The notes under the pieces: generated by a model
What the model was told of the DNA's origin: nothing
Seen by the model: only the letters and a program-made list of their open reading frames with translations
The model's database searches: none
In this document: in pieces, positions 10,381 to 22,496 of the stretch
Layout of the letters: each line of letters begins with the position of its first letter
How positions within the stretch are numbered: position 1 is the first letter of the stretch
Translations under genes and position numbers: made by a program
Assembly (NCBI RefSeq): GCF_037975245.1
Contig: NC_092568.1
Location: 31,652,501-31,716,500, forward strand
Source: Apostichopus japonicus
Taxonomy: Eukaryota; Echinodermata; Holothuroidea; Aspidochirotida; Stichopodidae
Direction of reading: 5' to 3'
DNA: 64,000 bases

Positions 10381-12010
10381 AGTCCACTTATGGACAAGTT
10401 AGATTGGAATATGCCCACGAAACTTCAAAGAATCAACTTGAAAGAAGCTAATACAGGTCACTGGAGGTCAACCTGAGGTCAAAGGTCACCCAAATGCAGT
10501 TCGACTATTGTATTACAATAGCGTAACTCTCAACCCTGTCAGTGGTAGTTTCACAAGTTATCGGGAAAAAACACATTTTGACCCATAAATGACCTTTGGT
10601 GACCTTGGATCACATCACGGTTATTTTTGAAAATGTGTCCCTACTTCATTCACAACTTGTCCTAATATACCAGCCATGTCAGACTTCGTGACTAGAAGTT
10701 GTTGCAAAAATTAGCATAAGTTGGGAGTTTTTGGCACTTAATCAACCTTGAATGACCTTGAATGACCTAATGGTTTTTATCAAAAATGTTCCTCTTGATG
10801 ATGTGCACTCTGTCCTAAAATCCCAACCTTGATGGACATATGGTTCTCACGTTATTGCAAAAATACTAGTTTTTGACCCCTAATTGACCTTTTTTGACCT
10901 TGGATCATATTACCGTTATGTTTTGAAACGATCCTTTACCCCATTCACAACTAGTCCCAAAATATCAACCATGTCGGACCCTGTTAGTGGTAGTTTCACA
11001 CGTTATTGAGAAAAACAACACATTTTGACCCATAAATGACCTTTGGTGACCTTGGATCACATCACGGTTTTTTTGAAAATGTGTCCCTACTCCATTTACA
11101 ACTCGTCCTAATATACCAGCCATGTCAGACTTTGTGACTAGAAGTTGTTGCAAAAATTAGCATAAGCTGGCAGTTTTTTGCACATAATCAACCTTGAATG
11201 ACCTTGGATGGCCTGATGGTTTTTATCAAAAATGTTCCTCTTGATGAGGTGCACTCTGTCCTAAAATTTGTTTGGCTTACAATATACACACATAATGTTA
11301 TTGCTAGAAATGTATCAAAACCAACCTTTGGCCCCTCATAACTTGAGAACTGGGTGTCCGATTGAAGCGGGAGTTGGTTTCCTATATTCAGCACAAAAAG
11401 CTCTATCATATGTCAACAAATTTTTAAACTTATCTTTGTTCTGTTTTGTTTTGCCCCGTATCTCCTAAAATGAGCATATTTTTTAAGATTTGACCTTTGA
11501 CCTTTTGACCTCGCGGTCAGATGTAGTTTGACACGCTGATTCCAAAAAGCAACATGACAAGTCTGTGCGACCATCCTAACTGTACTTATTAAAAAACAAA
11601 AACATTGACCTCTGATAACTTCGCACACGAAGGTCGCACAGGGGTCAACTATGGATCATTTTGATCGGAAGGTACCTTTGAGATCCGATTATGGCCACGA
11701 AAATTCAAATAACCCAAAAAACTGATAAAGGTCACCGGAGGTCAACCTGAGGTCAAAGGTCACCTAGATGCGGCTCGACTCCCTGATTACAATAGCGTAA
11801 CTCCCAACCTTCACGGACATTTGGTTCTCAAGTTATTGCAAAAATACTAGTTTTTGACCCCTGATTGACCTTTGTTGACCTTGGATCACATGACCGTTAT
11901 GTTTTGAAATGATCCCTTACCCCATTCACAACTGGTCCCAAAATATCAACCATGTCGGATCCTGTTAATGGGAGTTATTGCTTGTTTTAATATTTTGGTT
12001 TTTGGCCTCT
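10380..12010. repeat. AGGTCA-rich interspersed repeat with internal duplications
   Basis: The sequence is dense in TGACCT / AGGTCA words. The segment 10541-10822 recurs at about 10986-11262, and 10822-10995 recurs at about 11806-11970, each with few differences. AGGTCAACCTGAGGTCAAAG followed by GTCA occurs at both 10465-10488 and 11739-11762. No reading frame of note. Confidence 0.8.
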
Positions 12011-12169
12011 AACTGACCTTTGGTGACCTTCACAGGCAACACAAAAAATAGGGCACATCTACTCAATGTGGCACTCATATACACCAAATATTAGATTGGT
12101 CCAAGCTTCCCTACTTGAGATACCGTGTTTACAAGCCAGGCGTCACACACACACACACACCCATACATG

Positions 12170-13310
12170 TAAATGCCCTCAATCGGGGACCATATGTTGA
12201 TACTATGCAAGTGTGGACGTCTTCATATCAAGTTATTGTTTACAGGTTACAAGCGTACTTCCTTGATTGTTAATAAAACATTATGTAAATACCTGATTTG
12301 TTTATTTTTGTCATCATTTACGATCAATTATCATTATGTGATTTTCCACATGCAACTGTGGACATAATGAAAATATATTATCCAATCGTGGACACACAAT
12401 AATGTGTGTACTTTCCACATACCAACTGTGGATGCGAAGGTAATTCTATCCAATTGTGGACACATTAGCGTAGAGTTTTCCCAACTCTAACTGGGGACAT
12501 GTGTGCATAGCATCTGTATATGCCAGGTACTTGCAACACATGACAGCTCAAACCACCACCCTATAATTTCCGAACACAAACATTAGGAATAGTCATTATT
12601 TATTATCAAATACCAATATGTGATATTCCACAATTCAACTGTGGACATCATGGGAATACCGGACTATCCAATCGTGGACAGGGTATAGTGTGAATTAGCA
12701 CATTGCAACTGTGGACACAACGGGAAGGCAATCCAATGCTGGAAACACCGTAGTAGTTTTCCCAATTCTAACCAGGGACATGTTTGCATATCCTCCATAT
12801 GCAAGATATTTTTAACACGTGACAGCTCAAACCACCACCCTACTGTTAAAGGCATATTTTCTGTACATGTAAATAACACAAGTGCCACGTTAACATCATA
12901 ATTAGTCATCACTGGCGATCAACGTGATTTTCCATATCTCAACTGTTGAAATATTGACACTGAATACCGTACTATCCAACCGAGGACACGGTAGCTTATA
13001 GTACGGTGTTTTCCCATATCAACTGTGGATATGAATGAATACTATCCAACTGCGGACATGCTGTGTCTTTAGTGTGGAGTTTCCATATATTAACTGTGGA
13101 TTTGAATGAATACTATCCAATTGTGGACACAGCGTTTATAATGCGGAAGTTCCCAATGTCAACTATGAACTTAATGAATACCATCCAATTGTGGATGTGC
13201 ACACTTAAGCAGAGGGTTTTCCAAAATCTAAGCGGGGACGTGTTTGCACAACCTCTGGATATCACAGCTATTTGTAACATATGGCTGCCTAAAGCATCCT
13301 ACAAACATGG
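12170..13310. repeat. Tandem satellite of GTGGACA motifs, ~290-bp higher-order period
   Basis: TATCCAATTGTGGACAC alternates with CAACTGTGGACA throughout. A larger unit ending in AACTNNNGGGGACATGTNTGCA and CAGCTCAAACCACCACCCTA recurs roughly every 290 bases (ending near 12560, 12840 and 13290), making about three diverged copies. No coding potential. Confidence 0.75.
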
Positions 13311-14260
13311 AAGTATTACATTGCTGAAAGGTTTTATTTCTGTACATATATGTAACAGATAATCATTTGTTTGTCTAAACTATATTGAGCTGTAAACTTT
13401 TGTGTAGTTTAGAAAGACATATAAAACAGCTAACCAGTGAAGCCTCAGAAATTAATCTGACATTCTCATGACACAATCAGTGGCGGGGTCCAAGTCTACA
13501 AAATGTTAAAGCTCAGTAGGAAATAAAACATCTCTTCAGAATTAGGTTTGAGCTCCAATGTTGACCTTTACCGATGCAAAGAATCATGAAATGTACAGCA
13601 TAGACAAAAAACAATGTACAAATAGACAATAAACAATGTACAAATTGTTGTTCCAGTTCACATGTATTGTCATGTAATGCAGCTCCTTTAGAGTATTTAC
13701 CATATCTATAGAGACTTTACACATGGTAACGTCACATCTCACTTGTTCTTTGCATGTATGCACTGTGAACAATGCAGAGGCTTCTTAAAAAGTAAACTAC
13801 AATGAATCATACATGACAACACTATATTTGGGCCAATACAGCAGATCTACAAGTTGCAGAAAGTGACTTGTGGCGCTACATGCCTTCATCATTGTCGTAT
13901 GACCTGTTGCTATTCTATGTGAATAATTCATTACAGACCACAACAAGTATAGGCCTACCAACAGCAATAAAGTAGTAAGAGACATTATATGATATGCCAA
14001 CTATGCAAGCAAACACATGAACAAGCTCAGGTACAATGTCCCTTTAATATCTCACAAAAGTGAATCCTTGCTCAGGTTGGCAATCCATCAGCACAAGTCC
14101 TACTTGTATTTAATATTGAAGTAATGAGATAAACTACCACTTGTTGTCATGTTAAAGAGCAGGGTATGGTAACCACATACTAGGGCTATTCTTAAATGCC
14201 ACTTAATGAAACAAAATTAAAGTTTTTCACTTGGTGAACTTTATAACATTAAACTTCACT
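13310..14260. other. Gene-free stretch
   Basis: Only short frames below 70 codons are present. I see no domains, splice-linked exons or repeats that I can name. Confidence 0.5.
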
Positions 14261-14269
14261 TTAAAGGAA

Positions 14270-15985
14270 CAAATCTGCAATCCTGTCAACTTCAATTAGA
14301 GTAACGCACCCACCCCTCTCACTTTTCCACACCCCCCTCTAGAAAGTGACTGGTAAAATAAGTAAATAAAACAACTTGCTAAACTTTAAAACACTTTATC
14401 TTCAACTTTTGAAACATGTTATCTTTAACTTTAAAACACTAAAACTTTAAAACTATATAAACAACTATATAATCTTTAATTACAGTTAAGCACCCACCTC
14501 TCTTACTTCTCCACCACCCCCCCCCCTCCTCACACACTCCTTGCTTCACCCACCATATTGAAGGGATGATGCTATCACTTACAGATGAAACCATATCGTA
14601 TGCTTATTTCACAAACTATTTGTTCTTGTATTGATAACAATTTCACTGTAAAATTAAAAGGATATCTAGAAAGGTGACTGGTAAAATGTGTAAATAAAAC
14701 AACTTGCTAAACTTTAAAACACTTTATCTTCAACTTTAAAACATGTTATCTTTAACTTTAAAACACTTTAACTTTAAAACTATATAAACAACTATATAAT
14801 CTTTAATTACAGTTAAGCACCGACCTCTCTTACTTCTCCACCACCCCCTCCCCCCTCACACCCTCCTTGGTTCACCCATCATACTGAAGGGTTGAAGCTA
14901 TCACTTACATATGAAACCATATCGTATGATTATTTCACAAACTATTTGTTTTTGTATTGATAACAATGTGACTGTAAAATTAAAAGGATATCTAGAAAGG
15001 TGACTGGTAAAATGTGTAAATAAAACAGCTTGCTAAACTTTAAAACACTTTATCTTTAACGTAAAACATGTTTTCTAAACACTTTAACTTTAAAACTATA
15101 TAAACAACAACATTTACTTTAATTAGAGTTAAGTACCCACATCTCTCACTTCTCCACCATCCCCCCCCCCCCCTCCTTCACACCCTTCTTGGTTCACTTA
15201 CCATATTGAAGGGATGATGCTACCATCTACAAATGAAACCATATCATAGGATTATTTCACAAACTATTTGTTCTTGTATTGATAACAATGTCACTGTAAA
15301 ATTAAAAGGATATCTAGAAAGGTGACTGGTAAAATGTGTAAATAAAACAACTTGCTAAACTTTAAACACTTTATCTTTAATGTAAAACATGTTATCTAAA
15401 CACTTTTACTTTAAAACTATATAAACAACAACATTTACTTTAATTAGAGTTAAGCACCCACCTCTCTCACTTCTCCACCACCCCCCCCCCCCCTTCACAC
15501 CTTTCTTGGTTCACCCACCATATTGAAGGGATGATGCTACCATCTACAGATGAAACCATATCATATGATTATTTCACAAACTATTTGTTTTTTTGTTGAT
15601 AACAATTTCACTGTAAAATTAAAAGGATATCTAGAAAGGTGACTGGTAAAATGTGTAGATAACACACCTTGCTAAACTTTAAACACTTTATCTTTAACGT
15701 AAAACATGTTATCTTAACACTTTAACTTTAAAACTATATAAACAACAACATTTACTTTAATTAGAGTTAAGCACCCACCTCTCTTACTTCTCCACCATCC
15801 CCCCCTCCTTCACACCCTTCTTGGTTCACCCACCATATTGAAGGGAAGGGATGATGCTACCATCTACAGATGAAACCATATCATAGGATTATTTCACAAA
15901 CTATTTGTTCTTGTATTGATTACAATGTCACTGTAAATTTAAAAGGATATCTAGGACAAGTTGACTGTTAAAATGTTACTGGTAA
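14270..15985. repeat. Five-copy ~325-bp satellite
   Basis: The marker GTGACTGGTAAAAT starts copies at about 14346, 14679, 14999, 15322 and 15640, giving periods of 318-333 bp. Each unit has a TTTAAAACACTTTATCTT block, a poly-C block after CTTCTCCACCA, and GAAACCATATCNTANGATTA. Poly-C length and small indels vary between copies. It lies just beyond the 3' end of the SET/recombinase gene. Confidence 0.9.
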
Positions 15986-16235
15986 AATACTCCACCCATC
16001 ATTTTACTTATACATATTAACTACCAATACTATAATTGGTAAACTAATCATAGTGTATTACAAAATCACCATTGTCACCAACGCAACTGATAAACCTTTA
16101 ATGCATAAAACAACTTAAAAGGTACTCATCAATATAGACCTCAATGAATGCATCAAAGACTTGACTATTTGCATGTTAAGTTTTGGAAGGTCTTTCACAA
16201 TCTTTTTCTCTGGGATTGAGCAGGAACAAGAAGGC

Positions 16236-16241
16236 TTTATT
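16236..16241 (-). promoter_or_regulatory. Poly(A) signal of the SET/recombinase-like gene
   Basis: AATAAA on the minus strand, 61 bases downstream of the predicted stop codon (TAG at 16302-16304). The spacing is that of a normal short 3' UTR and supports this stop as the gene end. Confidence 0.75.
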
Positions 16242-16301
16242 TGAAAGAAAGTATAAGTGTAGTATATAGTAACAGTAATGCAAAGACCATGATCAAAGGT
16301 A

Positions 16302-16537
16302 CTATAGTGTCACAAAACTCAATGGATCGCTTTTTCTATTTTGGTTTCGAATGAAGTCTTTGATGTTCCTCCACGTCCTAGATTGTAGTGTTGGCTCAGC
16401 ATGTATAGCTGTCATGATCTTGTCTTTTCCAGGAAGATTGTTCTTTAAAAAGCAGCTCTTGAATATTCTTGCTACAACTTGCTTTTCTTCTGTGGTCCAT
16501 GGCTTCTTCGTTGTGTTTTGTTTTGTCTTCTTTACAC
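16302..16537 (-). CDS. Exon 6: C-terminal Myb/SANT-like domain
   Basis: The acceptor GATTGATCAG/GTGTAAAG gives, in phase, KKPWTTEEKQVVARIFKSCF, then LPGKDKIMTAIHAEPTLQ and RTWRNIKDFIRNQNRK, ending at TAG. The W-x4-E helix, the central PGK segment and the R-x-W-x-x-I-K-x-F-I helix look like a divergent Myb/SANT trihelical DNA-binding fold. The exon lies in an otherwise non-coding region and joins perfectly in phase, which is strong evidence that it belongs to this gene. Confidence 0.8.
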
Positions 16538-19500
16538 CTGATCAATTTAATAACATGTATATATAATGAGATTTATAAAAGATTGTGTGAAAGTTTTTTC
16601 ATGATCTTGTTGCAAATTGAAGTTCTCACACATTACAAAAGACAACTTGTAATAACCTTTAAAATTCACAATTGATAGCATTTGCATACCTTCACTTGCT
16701 TTGACCTTGGAGTCTGTGTAATCGGATGCAGTGGATGACACCGCAATAGTACTGTAATCATCTTCAACGTCTTCATCACGTGGGACCTCTGGAAAGTGGA
16801 TAATTGTTACCAATTAGCACATCATCATTAGTACTGTTTGGCAAAAAGTTTAGTTCAAATTATTTACAGTTACTTGCAATGCATGTGAGATCACTTCATA
16901 AAAGAAATTTAATGAAGTTCTTACTACCATGGCTGTTCGTTAGACAAAGGTGCAGCTTAAAGCTGAAGTGTTTCAATATCATGTTTAAAGGTCATCATTG
17001 AAATGACTGAACGCCGAGTTCTCATGTTCCAAGGCTAGACATTACAGTCACAAACTAACAGATACCTGATAAGCATTAATGCAGGTAGATAAATATGTGT
17101 TCAGATCAATTACACCTCTCTAATGTACTGATGAATAATGTAATGAAGGGTGTAATGATGGATTCTTCTAACATACAGGACAAATCATCGCTCTTCCCAT
17201 TACTACTTCGAGTACAGAATTTAATATAATAAAACAGTCTGCTGCTTTTTCCAACTAAAAACAAGAAAGTATTATCACCTTCATCAGGCTGTATTTGGAT
17301 TTCATCCAAGCTCTTTCCAACTACATTTTGGAGGTTGCCATTTTCTATGTTGAACAAGACTTTAGACACTTTTGCCACTTGCAACGTCTGATCAGGTAAT
17401 CTGTAGTATTCTCTGTGTGTCCTAATGTCGTGTCCCATGAAACGAGCAATGATGTCAAGTTCATTGTCTTTTAAGTTCATTATTTGGCAAACTGTCGCAA
17501 TGTGCTTGCGAAGGCTTGTCGATGTTACATACTCAGGATGGATCGCCCCACAATTCCTGGCATGTGTTCTAATCACATCAGGTCCTCTGATATGACCTTC
17601 ACTGTGCAATGTTGCAAAAATGTACGGATTTGTCTCCAAAACACCAGCCTCTCTTCTTCTCTGGTAGAGTAGATCCAATGCTTCCTTCAACTCGTTTGTC
17701 ATTAACACTGGAACAGTTCTAGTTTTCTTTCCGATTATCTCTACTCGCCACAGTACTTTGCATAGCTCCTGTTCCAATTTTGATAATCCTTCCACCGCAA
17801 CTCCATTACCACCCTTTGTGCATTTGGTTAGGTCTGATGTCGTCATTTTTGCAACTTCACCTGATCGCTTTCGGTTGAACACTATCAAGGAGGCGAGGGT
17901 CACTTCAGCTAGGTCTTTCCAGGTATGTTTTGCGTCATTTGGTTTACTTGTTGACTCATTCTTCAGTACATTCACTCCACATGCAACTTTGTCTTTGAGG
18001 TACTTGGTTAGTTTGACAATATCACTTGTGACTGGGAGGTACTTTGGTTCATTTCTCTTGTTCTCATTTAGAGTTCTCAAAGCATGCGTTGAAACAAGCT
18101 CTTCCCACTTCATGTTATACAGCTCAATAAAGGCTTTGCTTCGCTTTTCAAGGTCAAAATCACCTTTCATTAGAGCATCACCTTTTAAGATTTCTGCAGA
18201 CTTCTTCAGGCTGTGACCAATTTTTAGTGCTAGACTTGGTGTCTCATAAAGGTGGCTATCAGCATCAAAGCCTGATGTCTGGCGTGTGGCGTTTACAACA
18301 GCTACAAACTTCTTTGGATCGATCAAGTCGGTTAATGATGCATTACTTTCACCAGTCAATTGTCTGTATTCAACTACCATGCGGCCAACTTCTCTTAATT
18401 TCGTTCTAATATATGTATACTGGTCTTTATCATGACCAAGTTTCAAGGCAAGCTTTTCTGCCAGCTGTCTGGTTAACGTGTCTGCTTTAATGAAACGTGC
18501 AACGCCTTCCTCATCACATCTAAGACTCGAAAAGATTTCTGAAGTTATCTTGGTTAGGCCAAATTCAGGCAACATCATTTTCCCTTCTTTAATGTAATTC
18601 CTCCTCTTTGCTGGTTTTGCATTTTGTGCGCCTACATGCTTTCTAAATGGACAACGGTGTTTCCACAGATCACTTTTGGCATAATAGCCAAAGCAATCAC
18701 TGCATGGTAAGTAATCATCTGGGTCTGCCGTGAAATTTGGCCGGTAAACTGGAATCAAAACTCCTTGGTTTTCTTTCCTTACTTTTGCATTGTGTACAAA
18801 GTTTCCATAATTTCTCATTTTTGTAAGTCTTTTAGCCTTCAGCTCTGGATCTTTAGTTGCCAGCCATTGAATAACTTCTGGCTCATCCTTATGTTCCTTA
18901 AATTCAGAGAGATGTCGAGGCAATTTTGCTTGGCTTGTTTGGCAAAATGGGCAATATGCACTCTTATCATATTTCCTTTTTCTACCATTATTTGTTTGCA
19001 ACACCTGAATCCCACATGATCTGCTTGATGATGCTGAGTTACAACTGGTTTTTTCCTGAGAGCATTGGTTGATAATGTCTGATGAGCTGGATACACAATC
19101 AGTTTCTTCTTCACAGTTCTGTTTTGTATTGTGAGATGAACATTTTCTGCTTGAAGAGCTAGATACACAACCACTCCTCTGTGTGAATCGAGGTAAGGGT
19201 ATGACATAACTTTCTCCATCCTCAGAATAATCAGATTCAGGCACATAGTCATCACTATGAGAAGACTCAGATTCTGACTCACTGGTTGAGGCATCACTTT
19301 CAGAGACTTCATTGTCCATGACTAAGGAACATGTTTCAGGCCCTTTAGCAGGTATGTCCTGAGTCATGAGTTGAGAATCAATGGTTGAGGCATTGCATTC
19401 CAAGGAGTCCTCAGTGTCCATGATCAGGGAACGTATTTCAGATCCTATGTCTGACATATACTTTTCCAAAGAAAGTGGACTCTTTTCATTGAGTAATTGA

Positions 19501-22496
19501 GATGCATCTTTTAAAACGTTTTCAGTTTCCAAGTTCAGGACCAAAGAGCTTACTTCAGTATGCTTCATTGGAGTCTCTTTCATCAAAATCTTTGGTGCAA
19601 ACTTCATATCATCAGCAGTCATGGGTTGTGAATCAGATGTTAAAGCAGAGCTGTCTGAGGGGTCTTCAGGGTCCATGAGTAATGAACATATTTCAGGTCC
19701 TTCAACTGTTATGTCCTTGTCTGGAGATGATGATCCCTTTTTATTTCGTTCCGAAACAGTCATGGGTTGTGGGCCAGAGTTTAAGGCATTGCTGTTTGAG
19801 GGGTCCTCAGTGTGCATTACCGATGAACTTATTTTAGTTCCTATAGTTGATATGTCCTTTTCCTGAGATGATGATCTCTCTTCGTTTTGTTCATTAGCAT
19901 TCATGGGTTGTGAGTCACTAGTTGAGACATCGCCATATGAGGGTTCTTTAGTGTCCATCACCAACGAAAATGTTTCAAGTCCTTCAGCTGATATCTTTGT
20001 GGGAGATGATGATTCCTTCTCATTTTGTTCACTCTCAGTCATTGGTGTGGGGTCACTGGTTAATGCATTGCTCTCTGGTGAGTCTTCTGTGTCTATGACT
20101 GACGAAATTAACTCAGAGTGTTGATCTGTAACTCTCTTTTCCAGCGATGACAAAATATCCTTTTTGAGAGATGCTGATATCCCCGTTGCCACAGATGATG
20201 TTGATCCATTTTCATTATGTGCCTGTAATATTCAGCAAAGTTAGTATACATCCTTAAGTCTGAGTAATGTGAGTTCGTTCGGTGATGATCATAGTTTCAA
20301 CATAGTTTCACCTGACTGAATTATTGTCTGAGTTGATAAATCAGTCAGAACTACTTAATGCTGATGAATAAAGTCAATAACTTAAGAAACAAAACTCAAG
20401 TAGGTTGTTTCTTTACTGTCTGTCTACATTACCTGAGCACATTTTATATTATATTGACACAATCAGCATACATACACAGCAAATATTATAGATTATTCTC
20501 AAAGTGATGCAACTAAATGAGATGTCTTTGAATATCCTAGAAATTCAATTAAAAGTGAAAGACGAGTTGCAACGTTGATTGGTTCCATATATTTGCTCCA
20601 CTACTTTGCTGTATGAATGTGCTAAACACAAAGCCAGATAGCATATATACTATGGCAAACTATAAAGTTATAACTTTGGTGAGAACTATGTACAAAGTTA
20701 CCTATCTTACAGTTGAGCTGAGAATAGCTTCTTCATAATAATTAACATTATAATGAATACAATAAACAAAGCAAACTGACATGAAAGTAAACTTCATATG
20801 TTACTTCAAGCAACAACAAGAATATTAAAGAATAGCAAACGTTTTGAAACATTCACTTTCATGAAGTAGAAGACTACTTATACTGGGTTGCATTTTATTC
20901 ATAGAAAAGCAAAGGAATTTCTCACAAAGGTATTCTAGATTTAAAGTTGCAATGTGAAGTGTTGAACACTTGTTTCATTCTCATGATTCCCAGTAACAGA
21001 AGTCTTCCTTATGGTATAACCTCAATTTTTACCTTAGCTTGCTGCTTCCAGGGTAGATTAGACACACCGTAATCGTATAGCAGCTCCTCACCTTCTGCTA
21101 TGTCAGTGAGGGCAAAAAGGCATATTACTGGTGTGCCTTCAAAATCAAGAATAGATGGCTTCACGTTTACTTCATTTTTCTCTCCGTGGTTTACCAACCG
21201 TCCCAATATAGGCCCTGTCTCTCGTTCTTCTGTTGCATCAATACTATTTAAGAAAATAAGGTCCATATTATGAAATATCATCAAGTCTACTCTTGATTAA
21301 TCCTGTCACTTTAAGGATTAATAGTTTGATTAGAAGATGAGTGATTGTTGACATGTCACTTACTACAGACACAAATGTAAAACGTTAATGAAAACTCAAC
21401 AATTTCAGGATTACAATTTACTTCAGAGATTGGAGTTTGGGTTTCATTGCTTTGACTACTGTATAAATATGGAACAGCTAATATGTCTTCAGGCTTATGC
21501 ATGTGAATTATTTACCCATATTTGAACTGTTTAAACCACAAATTACATATGTTTAGTGCTATTATTTCTGTATTTGACCATGTTGACTCGACTGTAGTAC
21601 TAGAAGTATGCAGCAAACAATTTTGCATGCAAACAGTGTTTCAAATATATAGCATGCTGTTCAAGATGAATTGGCGAACTCCTTTACATTTGCACTCAGG
21701 CAGACAATTTAACAATTTGTTAAAGAGTAGAATAGTACATGTTCTCACAAAAGAATCATTTGGTATTCAACTCACCAGAACTCCTTTCCTTTACATGAAA
21801 TGAAAAATCTAAAGCCTGATGACCCTTCTTCCTCTTCAAGCTTATCTCCTTCATTAACTGACAGAAGTGACCCAGCATACTGCAGTAGAAACTCTCCTTT
21901 GGTAAATTTGACCTTCGCAAACACTCCTCTGCCTAGAACAGAGAAGAAAATCCAAGTTATTTTTTACAAAATTCACTGCTCATTCTATCAAGATCACTAG
22001 CTGCACCTTCCCAACATTCAACAAAATGAACCCAAATTGGGAAAGAGTTTCAAAACCACACAATTTCAAAACCCAGCTGTAAATTTTAATAGCCACTCAT
22101 TCTGTGCCTCAGTCGAAAGGGTGTGCAATAATATGCCTTCACACCACATCCATACTACTTGAACATCCAAGAAGAACATCTTTTCCTTAATTCTCCAATG
22201 ATCCTTTCCCCTCCTCGCCCCATTCTTCACTTAGGTTCATTGTCACTCTCCTGTTGTTTTCACTCACTATTTATGCCATTGCTAAATAGTCCTATGTTAA
22301 ATGTGAATATGTCACTACACAAACTTGTGGGTACTTCTGTCAAGGTATTCTTACTTTATTACAGCACAAGAAGTATAAAACTGAATTTGATACCTTTTTG
22401 TGGTATTTCTTTTACATAAAATCCATCTCTATCAGTTTTTCGTTTAACCATGGAAATGGCAACATCTTCTGGTTTCTCTCTTCTTTTCCTCCTCAT
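16302..22496 (-). CDS. SET-domain / tyrosine-recombinase-like / Myb-like fusion gene (six coding exons)
   Basis: Exons on the minus strand are 22496-22394, 21932-21776, 21243-21033, 20222-17279, 16788-16690 and 16537-16302. They total 3,750 bases and encode 1,249 residues. All five introns are GT-AG and all phases agree (1, 0 or 1). Domains in order are a KMT5A-type SET domain (about 28-150), an acidic/Ser repeat region (about 160-490), two zinc fingers (about 579 and 663), a tyrosine-recombinase-like domain (about 860-1100) and a Myb/SANT-like domain (about 1182-1240). The SET part suggests lysine methylation of a histone or other protein. The rest suggests nuclear DNA binding derived from a mobile recombinase. 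The start is the first ATG after the acceptor at 22509 and is followed by basic MRRKRREK. I recall similar multi-domain predictions in fish and invertebrate genomes, but no characterised function. Confidence 0.85.
16690..16788 (-). CDS. Exon 5: short acidic linker exon
   Basis: A 99-base exon between TTTCCAG and GTATGC, entering and leaving in phase 1. It encodes an acidic linker beginning EVPRDEDVEDDYST and ending KVKASEG. Being a multiple of three, it could be skipped without shifting the frame. It connects the recombinase-like domain to the Myb-like exon. Confidence 0.75.
17279..20222 (-). CDS. Large exon 4: acidic repeats, zinc fingers, tyrosine-recombinase-like domain
   Basis: One 2,944-base exon. 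It opens in frame after TATTACAG with AHNENGSTSSV and is not expected to start independently. The first 300 residues hold about six diverged ~48-residue repeats of the type SLVMDTEDPS..NALTSDSQPMT, then an Asp/Glu/Ser tract. Next come C-x2-C-x9-H-x6-H (CPFCQ..RH..KEH) and C-x2-C-x11-H-x-C (CSDC..KHRC). Recombinase boxes follow: NRKRSGEVAKM (box I Arg), GKKTRTVPV (Lys), TSLRKHIAT (box II Arg) and FMGHDIRTHREYY (His and Tyr). The usual His of the box II H-x-x-R is Thr here. The donor is GAAG/GTGATA at 17278-17277; reading through would add an unconserved tail to 17106. Confidence 0.85.
21033..22496 (-). CDS. SET-domain exons 1-3 of the fusion gene
   Basis: The joined exons give DRDGFYVKEIPQKGRGVFAK, then FLLQYAG, FCIDATEE, LGRLVNHGEKNEV and IAEGEELLYDYG. 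These align with the KMT5A (SET8) SET domain: G-R-G-V-F cofactor loop, C-V-D-A-T, G-R-L-I-N-H-S, and G-E-E-L-L-Y-D-Y-G. The cofactor-binding Asn-His and the catalytic YDY tyrosines are kept. As in KMT5A there is no cysteine-rich post-SET segment. The TTC TG/T ATT junction across the intron at 21244-21775 restores the conserved C-I-D-A-T, which confirms that splice. Activity is likely but target residue is unknown. Confidence 0.88.

Noticed and set aside
17106-17278. Reading exon 4 through to the stop at 17106
   Set aside because: A donor at 17278 followed by two phase-matched exons with a Myb-like domain and a poly(A) signal is much better supported. The read-through tail has no recognisable features.
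17758-18216. 152-codon plus-strand frame
   Set aside because: It is antisense to the recombinase-like coding region and has no domain of its own.
18839-19312. 157-codon minus-strand frame overlapping the large exon
   Set aside because: It is an out-of-frame shadow of exon 4, whose own frame is supported by zinc fingers and splice phases.
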